A DNA stretch of 64,000 nt from CBDFHF01 sp965247565. Its GTDB lineage: Bacteria; Pseudomonadota; Gammaproteobacteria; Methylococcales; Methylomonadaceae. How positions within the stretch are numbered: the stretch's first letter is position 1; the number at the start of each line of letters is the position of its first letter. Below, in pieces: positions 45,754 to 55,027 of this stretch. Below the pieces are notes generated by a model. It did no database searches. It worked only from the letters and a program-made list of their open reading frames with translations, and had not been told where the DNA came from. Both the position numbers and the translations under genes were made by a program. The stretch covers positions 2,607,565-2,671,564 of the forward strand of contig CBDFHF010000003.1 in assembly GCA_965247565.1 (NCBI GenBank). The letters run 5' to 3'.

Positions 45754-46722
45754 TTAGCTTCTAAACGCATCTTGGTTCGTAACAAACCATTTGTAGGTGT
45801 CGGCAAGCCCCTCTTTCAAACTATTGTTTGGTTGCCAACCCAATGCCTTTAGTTTTGCTACATTCATTAGCTTTCTTGGCGTTCCATCCGGTTTACTGGT
45901 ATCCCAGACAATATCGCCTTTAAAATCAACGACTGTTTTGATAATTTCTGCGAGCTCCCTAATGGTAACGTCTTCGCCGGTACCGACATTTAGGTGCGAT
46001 AGCATGGGTTCAGTGACTGATTGATACTGGTCTTTACTCAATTTCATGACATGTAAGCATGCGGCCGCCATGTCATCGACATGCAGAAATTCGCGCATTG
46101 CGGTACCTGTTCCCCACAAAGTCACGTTAGCCGCATTGTTAGCTTTAGCTTCATGAAATTTTCTGATCATAGCCGGTATGACATGACTGTTTTCCAAGTG
46201 GAAGTTGTCATTCTGACCGTACAAATTGGTTGGCATAACCGAGCGGTAATCTACCCCATATTGGCGATTATAAGATTCGCATAACTTAATGCCAGCAATT
46301 TTAGCGATGGCATACGGTTCGTTGGTAGCTTCTAATACCCCGGTTAACAGGGCATTTTCGCTCATCGGTTGTGCAACTAGCTTAGGATAGATACAAGAGC
46401 TACCCAAAAATAACAGGTTCTGGCAACCGGCAGCCCAGGCTTGATGAACGACGTTGGCTTCCATCATCAAGTTTTGATAGATAAATTCCGCCGGGTATTC
46501 GTTGTTGGCATGAATGCCGCCAACTTTAGCGGCGGCTAAAATCACGTACTGAGGTTTTTCTTGTTGCATGAACTGCTGCACAGCGGCTTGGTCAGTCAAG
46601 TCCAACTCCGCGTGGCTACGCACTGTGATATTGTTATAACCGGCGTTCGTCAACTGCTTAATGATGGCAGCTCCGACCATGCCGCGATGGCCGGCGACAT
46701 AAATTTTGGTTTGTTTATCCAT
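45754..46722 (-). CDS. fcl: GDP-L-fucose synthase
   Basis: A 322-residue short-chain dehydrogenase/reductase. The NADP motif is VAGHRGMVG (GxxGxxG), followed by the catalytic GSSCIYPKLVAQPMSE and the YxxxK motif in YAIAKIAG. The conserved MPTNLYGQNDNF and NVGTGEDVTIRELA complete the Fcl/WcaG pattern. It makes GDP-L-fucose from GDP-4-keto-6-deoxymannose by epimerisation and reduction. It starts two bases after the gmd stop, so the two are one operon. Confidence 0.94.
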   Translation of the reverse strand: MDKQTKIYVAGHRGMVGAAIIKQLTNAGYNNITVRSHAELDLTDQAAVQQFMQQEKPQYVILAAAKVGGIHANNEYPAEFIYQNLMMEANVVHQAWAAGCQNLLFLGSSCIYPKLVAQPMSENALLTGVLEATNEPYAIAKIAGIKLCESYNRQYGVDYRSVMPTNLYGQNDNFHLENSHVIPAMIRKFHEAKANNAANVTLWGTGTAMREFLHVDDMAAACLHVMKLSKDQYQSVTEPMLSHLNVGTGEDVTIRELAEIIKTVVDFKGDIVWDTSKPDGTPRKLMNVAKLKALGWQPNNSLKEGLADTYKWFVTNQDAFRS

Positions 46723-46724
46723 GG

Positions 46725-47846
46725 TTATTCTCTGCTAATCGATACGTTATAACCTTGGCCTTTTAATAAAGCATGTTTCTTGGCTTGTTCAAGATCATAT
46801 GCGACCATTTCTTCAATCATTTCTTGCAAAGTGATTTGTGGGACCCAGCCTAGCTTTTCTTTAGCGTAAGTCGGGTCTCCTAGCAAAGTTTCAACTTCTG
46901 CAGGTCTGAAGTAGCGCGGGTCGATGGCAACAATAGTTTGCCCGACCTTCAAACCGGGGGCGTTACTGCCCTCGATGGAATCTACCACGCCTTTTTCATC
47001 GACGCCAGTACCTTGCCAGCGAATCGAAACTCCCAATTCTCTAGCAGACATTTCAATAAATTGCCTTACAGAATATTGCACACCAGTGGCTATAACGAAA
47101 TCTTCAGGTTTTTCTTGTTGTAGCATCATCCATTGCATACGCACATAGTCCTTAGCGTGTCCCCAGTCCCTTAGAGAATCCATATTGCCCATAAACAAAC
47201 ACTGATCTAGCCCCATGGCGATATTACTTAAGCCCCTGGTAATTTTGCGGGTTACGAAAGTCTCTCCGCGACGAGGTGATTCATGGTTGAATAGGATCCC
47301 GTTACAGGCGTACATGCCGTAAGCTTCTCGGTAGTTGACGGTAATCCAGTATGCATAAAGTTTTGCTACTGCATAGGGTGAGCGTGGGTAGAATGGCGTG
47401 GTTTCTTTTTGCGGTATTTCTTGCACTAAGCCATACAGCTCGGATGTAGAGGCTTGGTAAAAACGGGTTTTCTTTTCAAGTTTTAAAAATCTGACTGCTT
47501 CCAGTAAACGCAGGGTACCTAAGCCGTCAACATCGGCGGTGTATTCCGGTGATTCAAATGAAACCGCAACATGACTCATCGCGCCGAGATTGTAGACTTC
47601 ATCGGGTTGGGTCTCACTTAAAATGCGCGTTAAATTGGAGCTATCCGATAAATCTCCGTAGTGTAAATGAAAAGCTGGATTAGTTGTGTGTGGATCTTGA
47701 TAAATATGGTCAACCCTCTCAGTGTTAAACAGCGAAGACCGTCTCTTAATACCATGCACTTCATATCCTTTTGCTAATAAAAACTCGGCAAGATAAGACC
47801 CATCTTGACCGGTAATGCCTGTTATTAGCGCTCTCTTTTTGCTCAC
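46725..47846 (-). CDS. gmd: GDP-mannose 4,6-dehydratase
   Basis: A 373-residue extended SDR. N-terminal ALITGITGQDGSYLAEFL binds NADP. FYQASTSELYG carries the catalytic Thr/Ser region and YPRSPYAVAKLYAYW the Tyr-x3-Lys. The family ends are seen in NHESPRRGETFVTRKITRG and RDWGHAKDYVRMQW. It converts GDP-mannose to GDP-4-keto-6-deoxymannose, the substrate of Fcl. Spacing to fcl is two bases. Confidence 0.95.
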   Translation of the reverse strand: MSKKRALITGITGQDGSYLAEFLLAKGYEVHGIKRRSSLFNTERVDHIYQDPHTTNPAFHLHYGDLSDSSNLTRILSETQPDEVYNLGAMSHVAVSFESPEYTADVDGLGTLRLLEAVRFLKLEKKTRFYQASTSELYGLVQEIPQKETTPFYPRSPYAVAKLYAYWITVNYREAYGMYACNGILFNHESPRRGETFVTRKITRGLSNIAMGLDQCLFMGNMDSLRDWGHAKDYVRMQWMMLQQEKPEDFVIATGVQYSVRQFIEMSARELGVSIRWQGTGVDEKGVVDSIEGSNAPGLKVGQTIVAIDPRYFRPAEVETLLGDPTYAKEKLGWVPQITLQEMIEEMVAYDLEQAKKHALLKGQGYNVSISRE

Positions 47847-47936
47847 TTTAGCTCTCCATACGACTTAAATATTAAAGTTATGATTTGTTAGGTAAATTAT
47901 TCCGGGCAATAAGTATCATGCCCAAACTAGTTCTAG

Positions 47937-48932
47937 TTAATTTGTTCCGCTATGAGGCAGTGATGGCATGTCTTCGTACATAACCACATTATTTCTGCCA
48001 GTGCTCTTAGCGTAATAAAGCGCCTTATCTGCGCGATCCAGCAACACTGATGGTATGGATTTACTATCAACATGAGTTAAGCCAATGCTAACAGTGACTT
48101 TGCCGACAGTAGGGAAGTCGTAGTCAGCAACAGCCGACCGAAAACGATTAAAAGTGGCTTCGGCCAGTCCCTGAGTTGCCAAATTTAAAATAACCACAAA
48201 CTCCTCGCCGCCAAACCGAAATAAAAAGTCATTATAGCGAAAGTTTTTAGCCATGATTTGGCTGAAAATCAGCAGTACTTCATCGCCATACAAGTGACCA
48301 AAGTTATCATTAATCCGTTTGAAATGATCAATGTCCAGTATTGCAATCCATGAGCTTTGTTCAGAGATTTTGTCAACAACGGGATAACTGTAGTAATGTT
48401 CGCAGACTTGTGACAGCCGACTATCCAAAGATTGACGGTTAAGCAGTCGGGTTAACGCATCGCGTTCTTTGGCATCATGTAATAACAATAGGTTACTGTA
48501 AAGCTTGCGCAGATTAGCGAGTAAACTTAACACCATCTGATTAAAGCGTCCCTCCAAAATCACCGCCCGATCAGGGCCATTGCCATTCGATATGGAGAGA
48601 ATAGCCCGGCTGTAAGCCCCGGTTGGACTTATAGTGCTGAGGCTTAAGCCTTCTCTATGTTCAGAAAAATTGAAAATACTGTTGAATGTTTCATTGCTTT
48701 CCTCGTTAAAATTCACGGGAAACCGAGTAATTAATTGTTCTTGTATGGTTCCTGCTTCACCAGTTCTCTTCTTATCGTTGTTGTGTATTTCATAAGCAAT
48801 GGCTTTTTCAATGCCTGGTACGGAATGAAGAATTTCGAGGAAGCTATGGGTCAGGGCTTGAAAATCTTGTTGAGCAGTTAAGGATAAGTTCCAGGAAAAA
48901 ACTTCATCTATGGTTAAATTAAAGCTCATCAT
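47937..48932 (-). CDS. GGDEF-domain protein (probable diguanylate cyclase)
   Basis: A 331-residue protein. The N-terminal 165 residues have no motif I recognise and no membrane segment; they may be a sensory GAF/PAS-like domain. From about 168 a GGDEF domain runs (DALTRLLNRQSLDSRL, then ILDIDHFKRINDNFGHLYGD) with the active GGEEF loop in FRFGGEEFVVIL near 239, compatible with c-di-GMP synthesis. It lies upstream of gmd on the same strand with a 90-base gap. Control of EPS or pilus-like functions is plausible but inferred. Confidence 0.85.
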   Translation of the reverse strand: MMSFNLTIDEVFSWNLSLTAQQDFQALTHSFLEILHSVPGIEKAIAYEIHNNDKKRTGEAGTIQEQLITRFPVNFNEESNETFNSIFNFSEHREGLSLSTISPTGAYSRAILSISNGNGPDRAVILEGRFNQMVLSLLANLRKLYSNLLLLHDAKERDALTRLLNRQSLDSRLSQVCEHYYSYPVVDKISEQSSWIAILDIDHFKRINDNFGHLYGDEVLLIFSQIMAKNFRYNDFLFRFGGEEFVVILNLATQGLAEATFNRFRSAVADYDFPTVGKVTVSIGLTHVDSKSIPSVLLDRADKALYYAKSTGRNNVVMYEDMPSLPHSGTN

Positions 48933-49112
48933 TGGAATTCACTTGTATCTTTTCGTTGTGGGCGATTATAACACTGACATTATCTATCTGTTTTCAATTT
49001 TCGTTGAACAATCTATCAAACAATACTGACATTGGATGTATACGCCACAAATAATTAACCCTATATAATTGTCTTTTATTACCAATATAATTGCGAAATT
49101 TTGAAGATAAGC

Positions 49113-49835
49113 ATGAAAAAACTATTCAATAAAAGCTTTGTTACTAATCTCATTTCTGTTGTTATTATCGCTACAGGTTACATTTGTCCGGTTCAGCAAA
49201 ATCTCGTTAAATCAATTGGTTATTTTGCATTGTCCGGGGCGATTACCAATTGGCTAGCTATTTACATGTTGTTTGAGAAGGTGCCCTTTTTATATGGATC
49301 GGGTGTCATCCCTAATCGGTTTGAAGAATTTAAGCTGTCCATTAAACAATTGATGATGCAGCAGTTTTTTACGGCGGCCAATATTGAGCAATTTATTGAA
49401 ACAGAGGAACAACAAGGCGGACAGATATTAAACTTACAGCCGATATTGAATGCACTGGATTATGACAAGATTTATCAAAATCTTGTGGCATCGATTATGA
49501 GTTCTTCATTTGGTGGCATGCTTATGATGATGGGCGGAGAAGAGGCATTGGCACCGTTAAAAGAACCCTTTACTGAAAAAATAAAAGTCACTCTCAGTGA
49601 AATGGTGGATTCGGATCGGTTTAAAACTGCGTTAAAACAGGGGCTAGATGCTCATAAAATTGGTGGTGATATTGTCGGTAAAATTGAAACTGTTATCGAC
49701 AAACGCTTGAGCGAATTAACGCCGCAATTGGTTAAAGAGATGGTGCAAGCTATTATTCGTGAGCATTTAGGCTGGTTAGTGGTCTGGGGCGGTATTTTTG
49801 GTGGTTTAATGGGCGCTCTATTTGTGTTTGCCTGA
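49113..49835 (+). CDS. DUF445 membrane protein
   Basis: From the ATG at 49113 the protein is 240 residues (a TTG at 49101 precedes it but ATG is likelier). Two hydrophobic helices (NLISVVIIATGYICPV and the C-terminal GWLVVWGGIFGGLMGALFVF) frame a helical, coiled region. Near the N-terminus GAITNWLAIYMLFEKVP and YGSGVIPNRFEEFK are the DUF445 signature. Function unknown. Its stop overlaps the start of the YbfF-like gene (TGATG). Confidence 0.82.
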   Translation: MKKLFNKSFVTNLISVVIIATGYICPVQQNLVKSIGYFALSGAITNWLAIYMLFEKVPFLYGSGVIPNRFEEFKLSIKQLMMQQFFTAANIEQFIETEEQQGGQILNLQPILNALDYDKIYQNLVASIMSSSFGGMLMMMGGEEALAPLKEPFTEKIKVTLSEMVDSDRFKTALKQGLDAHKIGGDIVGKIETVIDKRLSELTPQLVKEMVQAIIREHLGWLVVWGGIFGGLMGALFVFA

Positions 49836-50611
49836 TGCAAGTTGTGGATTTGTATTTTGAAGAGTTCGGTTCAGCCCTTGAACAACCTTTAATCATCTTG
49901 CATGGTTTTTTTGCATCCTCCCGAAATTGGCGGCAAGTAGCCGAAAAGTTATCGGCTCATTTTCATGTCTACGTCCTGGATCTGCGGAATCACGGCGCTT
50001 CACCGCATCACCCGATGATGGATTACCCATCGATGACTGCAGATTTGCTACATTTCATGGATAGCCATCAGCTAACTGGTGCTAGTTTATTGGGCCACAG
50101 CATGGGCGGCAAAATAGCCATGTGGTTTGCTTTAAATCATCCTGAGCGCGTCGATAAATTGATTGTCGCTGATATTGCCCCGATTAGTTATCAACACAGC
50201 TTTGACAAGTTGATCAACGCCTTAAAGATATTGCCTTTAGCGGATATAGCAAATCGTAAACAAGCTGAATTAATGTTAGCGGATGCGATACCGGAGCTTA
50301 GTTATAGACAGTTTTTATTGCAGAATCTTACGCTTACAGAAAATGGTTACAGTTGGCGGATAGATCTGGATATTTTTTATCGGATGGCACCTAGTATTAT
50401 TGCTTTCCCAGATACGAAATTTTTATCAGCCTATACGGGGGAAAGCCTATTTCTTGCGGGAAAAAATTCTGATTACGTGCGGCTTGCTGATATTAACGCC
50501 TTATTTCCTTTGGCTAAACTAAAAGTGATCGCCGACGCTGGCCACTGGTTGCATGTTCAGCAACCAGTGGCTTTTACCGAAAGTGTGGTAGATTTTTTAA
50601 GCTCAGTTTAG
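49835..50611 (+). CDS. YbfF-like alpha/beta hydrolase
   Basis: A 258-residue alpha/beta hydrolase. HGFFASSRNW holds the oxyanion region, LDLRNHGASPH is the usual YbfF motif, and GHSMGGKIA carries the nucleophile Ser. The C-terminal GHWLHVQQP carries the catalytic His. YbfF hydrolyses short acyl esters and acyl-CoA in vitro; the natural role is unclear. It is coupled to the DUF445 gene, and its last bases overlap by 9 with the convergent reductase gene. Confidence 0.88.
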   Translation: MQVVDLYFEEFGSALEQPLIILHGFFASSRNWRQVAEKLSAHFHVYVLDLRNHGASPHHPMMDYPSMTADLLHFMDSHQLTGASLLGHSMGGKIAMWFALNHPERVDKLIVADIAPISYQHSFDKLINALKILPLADIANRKQAELMLADAIPELSYRQFLLQNLTLTENGYSWRIDLDIFYRMAPSIIAFPDTKFLSAYTGESLFLAGKNSDYVRLADINALFPLAKLKVIADAGHWLHVQQPVAFTESVVDFLSSV

Positions 50612-51676
50612 TGCTGGATAATCGATATAGCCTTTGTCATTACCGCCATAAAAGCGAGCGACATCCGGCTCATTGAGCGGTGCATTTTGCGCAAAGCGTT
50701 CTACCAAGTCCGGGTTGGCAATATACAATTGCCCAAACGCGACAGCATCTGCCATTTTTTCAGCAATGACCGCTTCTGCGCGAGCTTGATCGTAACCACC
50801 GCAAATAATTAAACGACCTTGATAGGCTTTACGAAGCACCTCAAGGGAAACAACCTTGGCGCCGTGCCGGATGTCGCCTTCCAACGCATCAACAATATGC
50901 AGGTAAGCCAAGTTAAATTGGCTAAGTTGAGCTAAAAGATAAACAAAAATAGTTTCAGGGTCAGAATCGGCCATATCGTTAAAAGTACCGCTAGGTGACA
51001 AACGAATACCAACCCGCTCTGCACCGCAAATCTCGGTGACCGCTGCGGTGACTTCCAATAAAAAGCGCACACGATTTTCCAGTGAACCGCCGTAGTTATC
51101 AGTGCGTTCATTGCTGCCGTCCCGTAAGAATTGATCAAGCAAATAGCCATTAGCGCTGTGGATCTCCACGCCATCAAATCCCGCTGCCAAAGCGTTTTTC
51201 GCGGCCTGCCGGTAATCCTCAACAATGCCTTTAATTTCGTCGATACTTAAAGCGCGGGGTGTGACGAACGCTTTCATGCCAGATGGTGTGATGGCATCAC
51301 CTTTTGGAGCAATAGCGGAGGGAGCGACTGGTAAAGCGCCATCATGAAAATCTGGGTGGGAGATACGGCCAACATGCCATAGTTGCAAAACTATCCGGCC
51401 ATTTTTAGCGTGCACTGCAGAGGTTATTTTTTGCCAAGCCTGAATTTGCTGTTCGTTGTAAATGCAGGGAGTGGCGGGATAACCAACGCCTTGCGATGAA
51501 ATCGGCGTGGCTTCGGAAATAATCAAACCTGCCGAGGCGCGTTGACCATAATACGTTGCCATCATTTCAGTCGGAATGCCGTTTGGAGCGCGCATTCTAG
51601 TGAGTGGCGCCATAATGATCCGGTTAGGTAAGTGCAGTGCGCCAAGGTTAATAGGTGTATGTAACAGATCGGTCAT
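50603..51676 (-). CDS. Old yellow enzyme-family alkene reductase
   Basis: From the ATG at 51676 the product is 357 residues (MTDLLHTPINLGALHLPNR). The frame extends 51 codons further, but GAGG seven bases upstream and family start both favour this ATG. FMN-enzyme signatures are present: RIIMAPLTRMRA, LQLWHVGR and the NemA-type HSANGYLLDQFLRD-SNERTDNYGGSLENR. It would reduce activated C=C bonds with NADPH. It converges with the hydrolase gene, sharing 9 bases at the 3' end. Confidence 0.92.
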   Translation of the reverse strand: MTDLLHTPINLGALHLPNRIIMAPLTRMRAPNGIPTEMMATYYGQRASAGLIISEATPISSQGVGYPATPCIYNEQQIQAWQKITSAVHAKNGRIVLQLWHVGRISHPDFHDGALPVAPSAIAPKGDAITPSGMKAFVTPRALSIDEIKGIVEDYRQAAKNALAAGFDGVEIHSANGYLLDQFLRDGSNERTDNYGGSLENRVRFLLEVTAAVTEICGAERVGIRLSPSGTFNDMADSDPETIFVYLLAQLSQFNLAYLHIVDALEGDIRHGAKVVSLEVLRKAYQGRLIICGGYDQARAEAVIAEKMADAVAFGQLYIANPDLVERFAQNAPLNEPDVARFYGGNDKGYIDYPALN

Positions 51677-51821
51677 GATTACCTCAGGTTTGGTGTTTTG
51701 GTTCAAGAATTGCCAAGCTAAATTTATACGGTTAATACAGCAAAGTTGCAATAGGTGATTGCTGGCTATACAGTTATCTGATAATGATTGTTTTCGATAT
51801 TCAAGTTGGGGTGCTAACGAT

Positions 51822-52604
51822 ATGAACATTACTTTTTTAAGGCCTTATTTGGTCGCGCTAATATTTCTGTGCAATACAGCTGTTATTGCCGCAGATTTTG
51901 ACCGTGCCAGTGTTGAAGCATTGCTTAGTAAAGCAGAGACTAAGCACCCGGCGGATTTAAGACGAAAAGACCTGCGCGGCCTGGATTTATCCGGTCTGGA
52001 TTTTACAAAAGCTGATTTATGGGGATCTGATTTACGCAATGCAAATTTCAGTAAAGCCGATTTGTCGGGTTTAAATCTCGATTTAACAGTGATGTCCAAA
52101 ATCAATCTATCCGGTGCCAATCTGTCCAAGACCAGTATTTTTGGGGTGCACATGGGGAGTGCTAATCTAAGCAAAGCCAATCTAACCGGTAGTCGTATTA
52201 TTGCTAATTTGGATCGCGCTGATCTCAGCGGGGCGAACTTGGCCAACGTCAATTGGGGCGTGGACATGAAAAATCAGCCGATGGGTTTGATGCGAGTCAC
52301 ATTGAATAACGTCAATTTATCCGGCGCCAATTTAGCCGATGCCAATTTAAATCGGGCTTTGATGCGCTATGCCAACCTAACTGGTGCAAAATTAAACAAT
52401 GTCATTTTAGTGGGTGTAGATTTATCTGGCGCCGATTTTACCGGTGCAGATTTATCGGGGGCAGATTTGTCAGATGCAAAATTGGAAGATACCAATTTTG
52501 CGGGTGCCGACTTAGCCGGGGCGAAATTTTCAGGGGTTAAGGATAAATCAGTGCTAAAAGGGTTAGATAGCAGCAAAAATTTGCAGACGGCTGTCTTTGA
52601 TTAA
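51822..52604 (+). CDS. Secreted pentapeptide-repeat protein
   Basis: A 260-residue protein from the ATG at 51822; the open frame extends upstream but this start gives a signal peptide (RPYLVALIFLCNTAVIAAD). The mature part is a pentapeptide-repeat beta-helix of A(D/N)LxX type (LRGLDLSGLDFTKADLWGSD, NLSGANLADANLNRALMRYA, DLSGADFTGADLSGADLSDA). Function unknown; the periplasmic location is inferred from the signal. It is divergent from the reductase. Confidence 0.87.
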   Translation: MNITFLRPYLVALIFLCNTAVIAADFDRASVEALLSKAETKHPADLRRKDLRGLDLSGLDFTKADLWGSDLRNANFSKADLSGLNLDLTVMSKINLSGANLSKTSIFGVHMGSANLSKANLTGSRIIANLDRADLSGANLANVNWGVDMKNQPMGLMRVTLNNVNLSGANLADANLNRALMRYANLTGAKLNNVILVGVDLSGADFTGADLSGADLSDAKLEDTNFAGADLAGAKFSGVKDKSVLKGLDSSKNLQTAVFD

Positions 52605-52649
52605 CTAATTACTGGTTTGTGGATCGGTATATTCAAACTGAATAAAAAC

Positions 52650-52677
52650 AATAAAGGGAGCCGAGGCTCCCTTTATT
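52650..52677. terminator. Bidirectional rho-independent terminator
   Basis: A perfect 13-bp stem AATAAAGGGAGCC / GGCTCCCTTTATT with a 2-base loop, followed by TTTG on the plus strand and A-rich upstream. It lies between convergent genes, so it can serve both. Confidence 0.9.
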
Positions 52678-52690
52678 TTGCCAATATGGA

Positions 52691-53716
52691 TTAATTACTC
52701 TCAGCTGGATTATTTGTCCGGCCAGGTGTTCCTGGTAACGAAGGTATAGTTTGTTTTGGGAATTGACCAGTCAAACTTTCCAAAAAGGCAACGATATCAT
52801 CAGTTTCTGCTGAGGTTAAATCTTTACCTAATTGCGTCTTTGCCATAACCACGACCGCCTTTTCCAGAGTCGGTACCGAACCATTGTGGAAGTAGGGGGC
52901 AGTCAACGCGATGTTACGCAAGGTAGGGACTTTAAATTTCTTTTTGTCAGCATCCTTTTTACTGACCTCAGCTAGCCCCAGATCCTCTTCGAAGTGATAT
53001 TTTTCTTCGAGTTTCGCATCAGCCATGACCGGGAATATTTGAAAACTGCCGCCGCCATTTAATGCGGGTCCGCTATGGCAGTTGCCGCAGCCCAGCGCCT
53101 CAACTTTTTTCAAACCTCTTACTTGTTGCTCGGTTAAAGCTGAGGTGTTACCGCCGATGTATTTATCAAAGGCGCTGTTAGGAGTAATTAAAGTTCTTTC
53201 ATAAGCAGCAATGGCTTTGGTGGCATTTTCCTTGGAAACGGCGTCTTCACCTTTACCAAAGGCTTTTTCAAACGCCTGTTGATAGCCGTCTATGCTTTTT
53301 AAACGGGCGATCACCACATTCCAGTCTTTCATGCCCATTTCAATCGGGTTAGTAACAGGGCCTGCAGCTTGCTCTTCCAGGCTGGCCGCTCGGCCATCCC
53401 AGAATTGCACTTTGTTAAATGCGGCATTCCATACGGTAGGTGCGCTGCGGCCTCCGGTTTGGCCATTAATGCCCATTGAATTGGGACGATTGTCTTCCCC
53501 ACCCAACATGGTGTTGTGACAGGATGCACAAGATACTGTGCCGGTGGAAGATAAACGCGGGTCATGATAAAGCATTTGTCCCAAACTGACTTTTTCTGCT
53601 GTAGTGGGATTATCTGCTGGCGCGGGTGCTTCGGTTGGTAAAGCTTCCCAGGCTGAAGCTACAGAAACTGAACCGGCTAAGGCCAACGCAGCGACTAATG
53701 AACGTATTTTAAACAT
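52691..53716 (-). CDS. Di-haem cytochrome c peroxidase
   Basis: A 341-residue periplasmic protein: signal peptide at 1-22 (LALAGSVSVASA), then two c-type haem motifs, CASCH (63-67) and CGNCH (210-214). Other CcpA/MauG family features are SLGQMLYHDPRLSSTG, FWDGRAASLEEQA and VPTLRNIALTAPYFHNGSVP. The family reduces hydrogen peroxide to water with electrons from cytochrome c; CcpA and MauG branches cannot be separated securely, but the length favours peroxidase. Confidence 0.92.
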   Translation of the reverse strand: MFKIRSLVAALALAGSVSVASAWEALPTEAPAPADNPTTAEKVSLGQMLYHDPRLSSTGTVSCASCHNTMLGGEDNRPNSMGINGQTGGRSAPTVWNAAFNKVQFWDGRAASLEEQAAGPVTNPIEMGMKDWNVVIARLKSIDGYQQAFEKAFGKGEDAVSKENATKAIAAYERTLITPNSAFDKYIGGNTSALTEQQVRGLKKVEALGCGNCHSGPALNGGGSFQIFPVMADAKLEEKYHFEEDLGLAEVSKKDADKKKFKVPTLRNIALTAPYFHNGSVPTLEKAVVVMAKTQLGKDLTSAETDDIVAFLESLTGQFPKQTIPSLPGTPGRTNNPAESN

Positions 53717-53854
53717 ACCATCTCCTAAGCATTATTATTAATATAAAAGCGATTTTTAAAAGTTTCGCCCATTGTTATCGGGTAACCCCCCGAATTGTAA
53801 AATAGGAAGACAGTAAGGTACAGTCAAAAATTCCTGGGTGGGTTTTATAGGTTT

Positions 53855-55027
53855 TTATGGGATTAGGTACTTTCTTACGATTTCTACCCAAAAATTTGCA
53901 CCAACCGATAATATCGCGTCGTTAAAATCATAATGAGGATTATGCAGCAAGCAGCCGTTTTCAGAAGAACCGTTGCCAATCCAAAGATAGCAGCCGGGTT
54001 TTTCTTGCAGCATAAAGGCAAAATCTTCTGAGCCCATACTAGGCGTGGGATTCAAATGCACACTATCTACGCCAACTACAGCTGTTGCCGCTTCTAACGC
54101 CAATGCGGTTTCTGTTGCGGCATTTTGTGTAACGGGATAACCTGGATTTTCCGGATTAAAGTTAAGCTCAGCTGTGACGTTAAAGCCCGAACAAATTCCA
54201 TTCAGTAATTGCTTGATTTTTTCGGCAATTGCTTTTTGAACCCGGTCGTTAAAACACCGGAATGTACCTCTTAACAACACCGATTCTGGTAGTGCATTCC
54301 AGGTATTGCCGGCGTGAATTTGAGTAATACTAACCACCGCAGAATCTGCCGGATCGACAGATCGGCTAACGATGGTTTGTAACGCAGTAACCAATTGCGC
54401 GGCGGCTATGATGGCATCGTTACCTAAATGGGGCATAGCAGCATGACTTGCTTGGCCTTTGAGAGTGATTTCAAAACAATCGAATGAGGCCATTACTGGT
54501 CCGGTTTTAATGGCAAAATGCCCTGTTGGAATATCTGGAAAATTGTGCATACCGAACACACAATCGGCGGGGAATTTCGAAAACAAACCATCATCAATCA
54601 TTTGTTTGGCACCAGCACGACCTTCTTCTGCCGGTTGAAAGATGAAATACACTGTGCCATCAAAGCTTTTATGTTCCGACAGATATTTCGCTGCGCCCAG
54701 TAACATGGCGGTGTGGCCGTCATGACCGCAAGCGTGCATTTTGCCATCGTGGCAAGACTTATGCGCAAAGCTGTTTTGCTCCTGAATAAACAGAGCATCC
54801 ATATCGGCGCGTAAGGCGATTTTTTTGTTACTCGTTCCTGATGAAAGCGTGGCAACCACGCCGGTTTTGCCTAAACCTTGATGAACTTCCAAGCCAAAAT
54901 CGGTTAATTTTTCGGCAACAAACTGCGCGGTTGCTGTTTCTTCAAATGCGGTTTCAGGGTATTGATGTAAATGTCTGCGCCACTCGCGCATTTGCTCGTG
55001 CAATTGTTTTATGGTGGTGTCAGACAT
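53855..55027 (-). CDS. M20-family amidohydrolase (hippurate hydrolase-like)
   Basis: A 390-residue M20D metallopeptidase. WRRHLHQYPETAFEE is the family start, the metal site HACGHDGHTAMLLGAA and the EEGRAGAKQMIDDG glutamates follow, and the dimerisation domain with ALKGQASHAAMPHLG is present. C-terminal MGSEDFAFMLQEKPGCY closes the site. Amidohydrolases of this group cleave N-acyl amino acids; substrate unknown. The stop of the next upstream gene overlaps its start by 8 bases. Confidence 0.9.
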   Translation of the reverse strand: MSDTTIKQLHEQMREWRRHLHQYPETAFEETATAQFVAEKLTDFGLEVHQGLGKTGVVATLSSGTSNKKIALRADMDALFIQEQNSFAHKSCHDGKMHACGHDGHTAMLLGAAKYLSEHKSFDGTVYFIFQPAEEGRAGAKQMIDDGLFSKFPADCVFGMHNFPDIPTGHFAIKTGPVMASFDCFEITLKGQASHAAMPHLGNDAIIAAAQLVTALQTIVSRSVDPADSAVVSITQIHAGNTWNALPESVLLRGTFRCFNDRVQKAIAEKIKQLLNGICSGFNVTAELNFNPENPGYPVTQNAATETALALEAATAVVGVDSVHLNPTPSMGSEDFAFMLQEKPGCYLWIGNGSSENGCLLHNPHYDFNDAILSVGANFWVEIVRKYLIP

